Positions 63,978 to 64,000 of a DNA stretch of 64,000 bases are shown piece after piece; positions within the stretch are counted from its first letter, which is position 1; each line of letters starts with the position of its first letter. A program made the position numbers and the translations under genes. The stretch is from an uncultured Eubacteriales bacterium (GTDB lineage: Bacteria; Bacillota; Clostridia; Oscillospirales; Oscillospiraceae), in the NCBI GenBank assembly GCA_905205195.1, contig CAJLCS010000001.1:1-64000 (forward strand), given 5' to 3'. The notes beneath the pieces are model-generated. The model was not told the DNA's origin. It ran no database searches and saw only the letters and a program-made list of their open reading frames with translations.

Positions 63978-64000
63978 TTCTGATTTTTGGCGGCGCGTAT
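63974..64000 (+). CDS. Start of a further gene (cut by window edge), possibly a P-loop nucleotidyltransferase
   Basis: Nine codons, MILIFGGAY, begin at an ATG overlapping the cobS stop, with GGGAGG upstream. The start resembles CobU-type P-loop proteins (M-I-L-I-x-G-G-A-Y). It is the next gene of the corrinoid operon; the assignment rests on very little sequence. Confidence 0.4.

Overview
The window is GC-rich, gene-dense DNA with strong -35/-10 promoters at 16-18 bp spacing, AGGAGG ribosome binding sites and short GC-rich hairpin terminators. Gene content (DnaD/DnaI primosome pair, YesM/YesN two-component system, LplB/LplC-type sugar permeases, YesL, ECF transporters, class 1B PyrD/PyrK) points to a Clostridia member, most likely an Oscillospirales gut commensal. 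The species cannot be named from sequence alone. No integrase, transposase, phage gene or CRISPR array was seen.

Layout. 1-7.8 kb: de novo pyrimidine operon carAB-pyrK-pyrD-pyrF-pyrE-pyrB-pyrI, in which CarA and CarB form one uninterrupted reading frame. 7.8-12 kb: primosome genes (DnaD-like, DnaI/DnaC-like), a HAD phosphatase, a YfbR-type nucleotidase and a GH29-like glycosidase. 12.2-12.7 kb: a broken sugar-permease remnant. 12.7-23.9 kb: housekeeping genes (GDPD, SDR, cupin, FtsH, RlmB-like methyltransferase, EF-G-like GTPase, ABC exporter) plus a 700-residue membrane protein that looks like a catalytically dead P1B-type ATPase. 24-30.1 kb: a GH5 enzyme divergent from an AraC regulator, a CmpB-like membrane protein, a DUF6259-like glycosidase, tRNA-Gln(CUG) and a class I glutamine amidotransferase.

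30.2-51.9 kb is the most notable region. It is a contiguous locus that reads as a complete route for taking up and degrading host-type N-glycans: a secreted, probably wall-anchored GH85 endo-beta-N-acetylglucosaminidase; a YesM/YesN two-component system with its own solute-binding lipoprotein; a sugar ABC importer (two permeases and a second binding protein); and intracellular GH38 alpha-mannosidase, GH3 and GH2 (beta-mannosidase-like) enzymes plus YesL. The upstream regions of the GH85 gene and the importer share a 21-22 bp motif, which suggests one regulator controls both. The GH85 gene carries an internal block of about 1.35 kb with clearly different codon usage, encoding Ig-like and F5/8C-type domains.

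52-55.6 kb: MATE exporter, a degenerate M1-peptidase-like protein and a TrmH-family methyltransferase, all on the minus strand. Just before them lies a noncoding array of four small hairpins at about 20 bp period. 55.6-64 kb: a tightly overlapping corrinoid operon: FecR-like/DUF4430 (transcobalamin-like) lipoprotein, two EcfT proteins, a fused double ATPase, an ECF S component, a TIM-barrel protein, cobT, cobU and cobS. It continues past the right edge with a possible second P-loop gene.
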